This document shows, in pieces, positions 61,636 to 64,000 of a stretch of 64,000 bases of DNA. The stretch covers positions 17,377,459 through 17,441,458 of the forward strand of contig OY741276.1 of the NCBI GenBank assembly GCA_963514095.1. Reading direction: 5' to 3'. A program made the position numbers and the translations under genes. The notes beneath the pieces are model-generated. The model worked only from the letters and a program-made list of their open reading frames with translations. It made no database searches and was not told where the DNA came from. Within the stretch, counting starts at the first letter, position 1. Every line of letters begins with the position of its first letter. This DNA comes from Eutrigla gurnardus (Eukaryota > Chordata > Actinopteri > Perciformes > Triglidae).

Positions 61636-64000
61636 ACCATGCCAGCTGGTTCCCAGTTTGTAGGTTGTTTTTTTCTTGTAAACGCAGCCTTTTTGTTCAA
61701 ATTTGCACAAAATCAGGTCAAATCACAAAAAAGGTACGTCATTGTCAACACGGGATACGACGACACACATTAACCAGTCCAACATAAACCTCGTCAGCAC
61801 AGAAACGCTCATTTAAAGTTCCACTCATGTGCACAATGTTTACGTTCACACAATTTAAAGTCGAGACGTAGCTGCTGCAGAAACATGTCGCTGTGTTGGG
61901 AAAACAAGATATCACTGAAACAGATGAGCTCTTCTGTTTTATTCAACGCCTGATGATATGTATGTTTGTTCCAACCAAACGCAGAAAAGGAGCTCATGCT
62001 GCGTTCAAGGTATGTTTGGAAAAGCAACCAGCAATTTTTGGACATTCCTGAGTCTTAAAAATAACCTAGGCTACATATTTTAAAGATGTATTTGGAATGA
62101 GATAAGTCAGATAGTATAATCAATTTGCGATCAAGTAGCAAAACACTTTTTTAAAATTGATTTCTATGGTGCACTGAAAGAAAGGAGGAACTCGAACGCA
62201 CCATGAATAGAACGTTTTGCACTCTTGGGTTTTCACCGTAATTAAAGTGGTTTTCATACACGAAGAAAGCAAATATTACTCAACGTCTGGTGTTAAATGT
62301 TGAGCTCCAGCGGGAGGAAATATACTCAGTAATATTCAATAGATTCATTCATTTTAACAAAGTATTACACACTATAAAGACTTCTTGATGTGATGTGTCA
62401 AGATCAAAAACTCATGACACAACCATTTATTTACTTTATTTACAATATCTTGGGACCAAAATGCTAAGAAAGTGAGCAAGGTTTTTTGTTTTCTTCATAT
62501 AACTCAACAAGAAATTTGCTGCTACGTTTGTTTTCATTGAACGCAGAGAGTTTGGTCGGAATAAAAACCTGCTTTATTGTTAAAAGTTGCTGGTTGCTAA
62601 TTTAGCAGCTGTTTGATCCTGAAAGACAACAAAGGAAGGTAAATTCATGAAAGTGGGGGTTTCTACAACAGCTTCATCTGCAAGGTCTTCACTTCAAGTT
62701 TCTTGGACGACAGTCTAATTCTCCACAGGGAAACGGGTCCTAACATTATAGTGTTCTCACCCTTTTTTTTTTCGATTTCCAGAAAAATGCAACAACAGTA
62801 AACATACAAACGTTTTTTTTTCTCTCACTGTGAAAGGCAAGAGGACTCATCTGTTCAACCATTTTCTCTCTTTCCTTGTTATTTTTGGCACATGGAGGGT
62901 TTAAGCCGTCTTCGCTGCTCGCCAACTAGATGAGCGAAGGGCGGACGTTCATTACGACACCGTTGAGGGGAACGAGACTTTCCCTTTTTTAAGTTCACAG
63001 TGCTCGACATGGCAGAGTGAAAGGGTCAAAGGTCACAGTGTTCAACAGCTAAGGATTTCACGAACAACATCCACGACAGCCGGACGACGTGCCTCCTGCC
63101 GCTCGTCACCATATTGCTTTCGCAGTTTTTCTTTTCTTTTTTATTGGGGGGCGCTTCATTCATTTGATCGTTAAGAGAATTATGAACTTCATGCAGGTAA
63201 AAATAACACGAAAAAGGCAACACATGGTCGCAGTGCAATCCAGGCGAATGTAGTCATTGCTGCGGCGATATGAACAACTCAGGAAAAATCCAACCTTAGA
63301 TATCGGGTCATGAAGTGTTTTTGGTGAACCCACTTTCCCTTAATTGGTGATTTCCTACATTTCCCAGGATGCTGTGCAACATGTTCATGTGCTCTAACTA
63401 TCTTAAAACCTTTCAGTCCTCAGTATTAAGAGTGTTTCTTTCAGGGCCAACAAGCTAATAGCGTTTGTGTGATTACAGGTTTCGCGTTTTCCTCATCATA
63501 CTTATAATAGGAGAACCAATAATTCAATACGAGCTGTGTTTTTATTTCCACGTCTTTGTACTTGGATGTTGTATTTTTGCCTTGAACCTCAACTCATCAC
63601 ATCAGATGAAGATATTAAAAGCAGCCAAAATCAGTTAGCGACGGCTGTTATTATAGGCAGCAACATCTACAATGAGTAGCTACTTTTTTCTAATTTTAGA
63701 GGCCATTGTTTCATAACGAAGACTTTTGATAGGAAATCTGCCACCGCTGTTATCAGTGTATACTGCATATGTGCTAATGCGGACTGGGTATAAGCCAACG
63801 GTCAATAAGCCAGATCACTTAGCAGCAGAAGTTTTGTAGCTGTTAGAAATACCTCAACTTTGTCTTCACTGGAGTAAAAGGAATAGGGACCCAAAAAATG
63901 GAAAGCAGATCACCAAAAACACAGTGATATGATGTTATCAGTTGGATTTTCCCTTTAAAGAAACAGAAAGAAGAGAGTGAGAGAAGAGAATGTTCCCTCG
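60945..64000. other. region upstream of smarcb1, no recognised gene
   Basis: No coding exon seen. AATAAA on the minus strand at 61262-61267, and the mixed-composition, repeat-poor sequence from about 61640 to the edge, would fit the 3' UTR of a minus-strand gene whose coding part lies to the right of the window. This rests on position and composition only. Confidence 0.3.
61569..61634. repeat. (CA)n microsatellite
   Basis: About 33 uninterrupted CA units following CTCACTCAC words. Confidence 0.95.

Overview
The window is nuclear DNA from a ray-finned fish, most likely a percomorph teleost. The evidence is GT-AG introns, vertebrate gene families with typical exon phases, long AT/TG/CT microsatellites, and repeat types common in teleost genomes (hAT and TTAA-flanked MITEs, LINE tails ending in ATT or TTGAA units). 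Four protein-coding genes could be rebuilt exon by exon with intact frames. They are p2rx7 (minus, 13 coding exons, 576 aa), gstt1 (minus, 5 exons, 243 aa), mmp11 (plus, 8 exons, 485 aa) and smarcb1 (minus, 9 exons, 373 aa). A tandem cluster of three tRNA-Cys(GCA) genes lies between gstt1 and mmp11.

Layout: 1-2.5 kb has no certain gene but holds a possible divergent promoter. 2.5-7.5 kb is intergenic with old repeats. 7.6-16.6 kb is p2rx7, whose introns carry nested DNA transposons. 16.8-18.7 kb is a short spacer with a striking 28-bp perfect palindrome. 18.7-22.0 kb is gstt1. 22-24 kb is LINE debris and 24.1-25.1 kb the tRNA-Cys cluster. 25-31.7 kb is intergenic. 31.85-48.34 kb is mmp11, with a 9.2-kb first intron. 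51.3-54.1 kb is a composite repeat with satellite arrays and capped hairpins. 56.2-60.9 kb is smarcb1. 61-64 kb shows no gene.

The four genes do not form a pathway: an ATP-gated cation channel, a cytosolic glutathione transferase, a furin-activated secreted metalloproteinase and a core SWI/SNF (BAF) subunit. MMP11, SMARCB1 and GST-theta genes are also neighbours on human 22q11, so the block looks like ancestral synteny. Here mmp11 and smarcb1 converge tail to tail. The most unusual signals are non-coding: the 28-bp palindrome, the 2.8-kb composite element whose end carries two mutually exclusive hairpins, a TG repeat where the mmp11 exon 3 polypyrimidine tract should be, a C24 run beside a p2rx7 5' splice site, and a six-unit array of TEAD-like motifs in gstt1.
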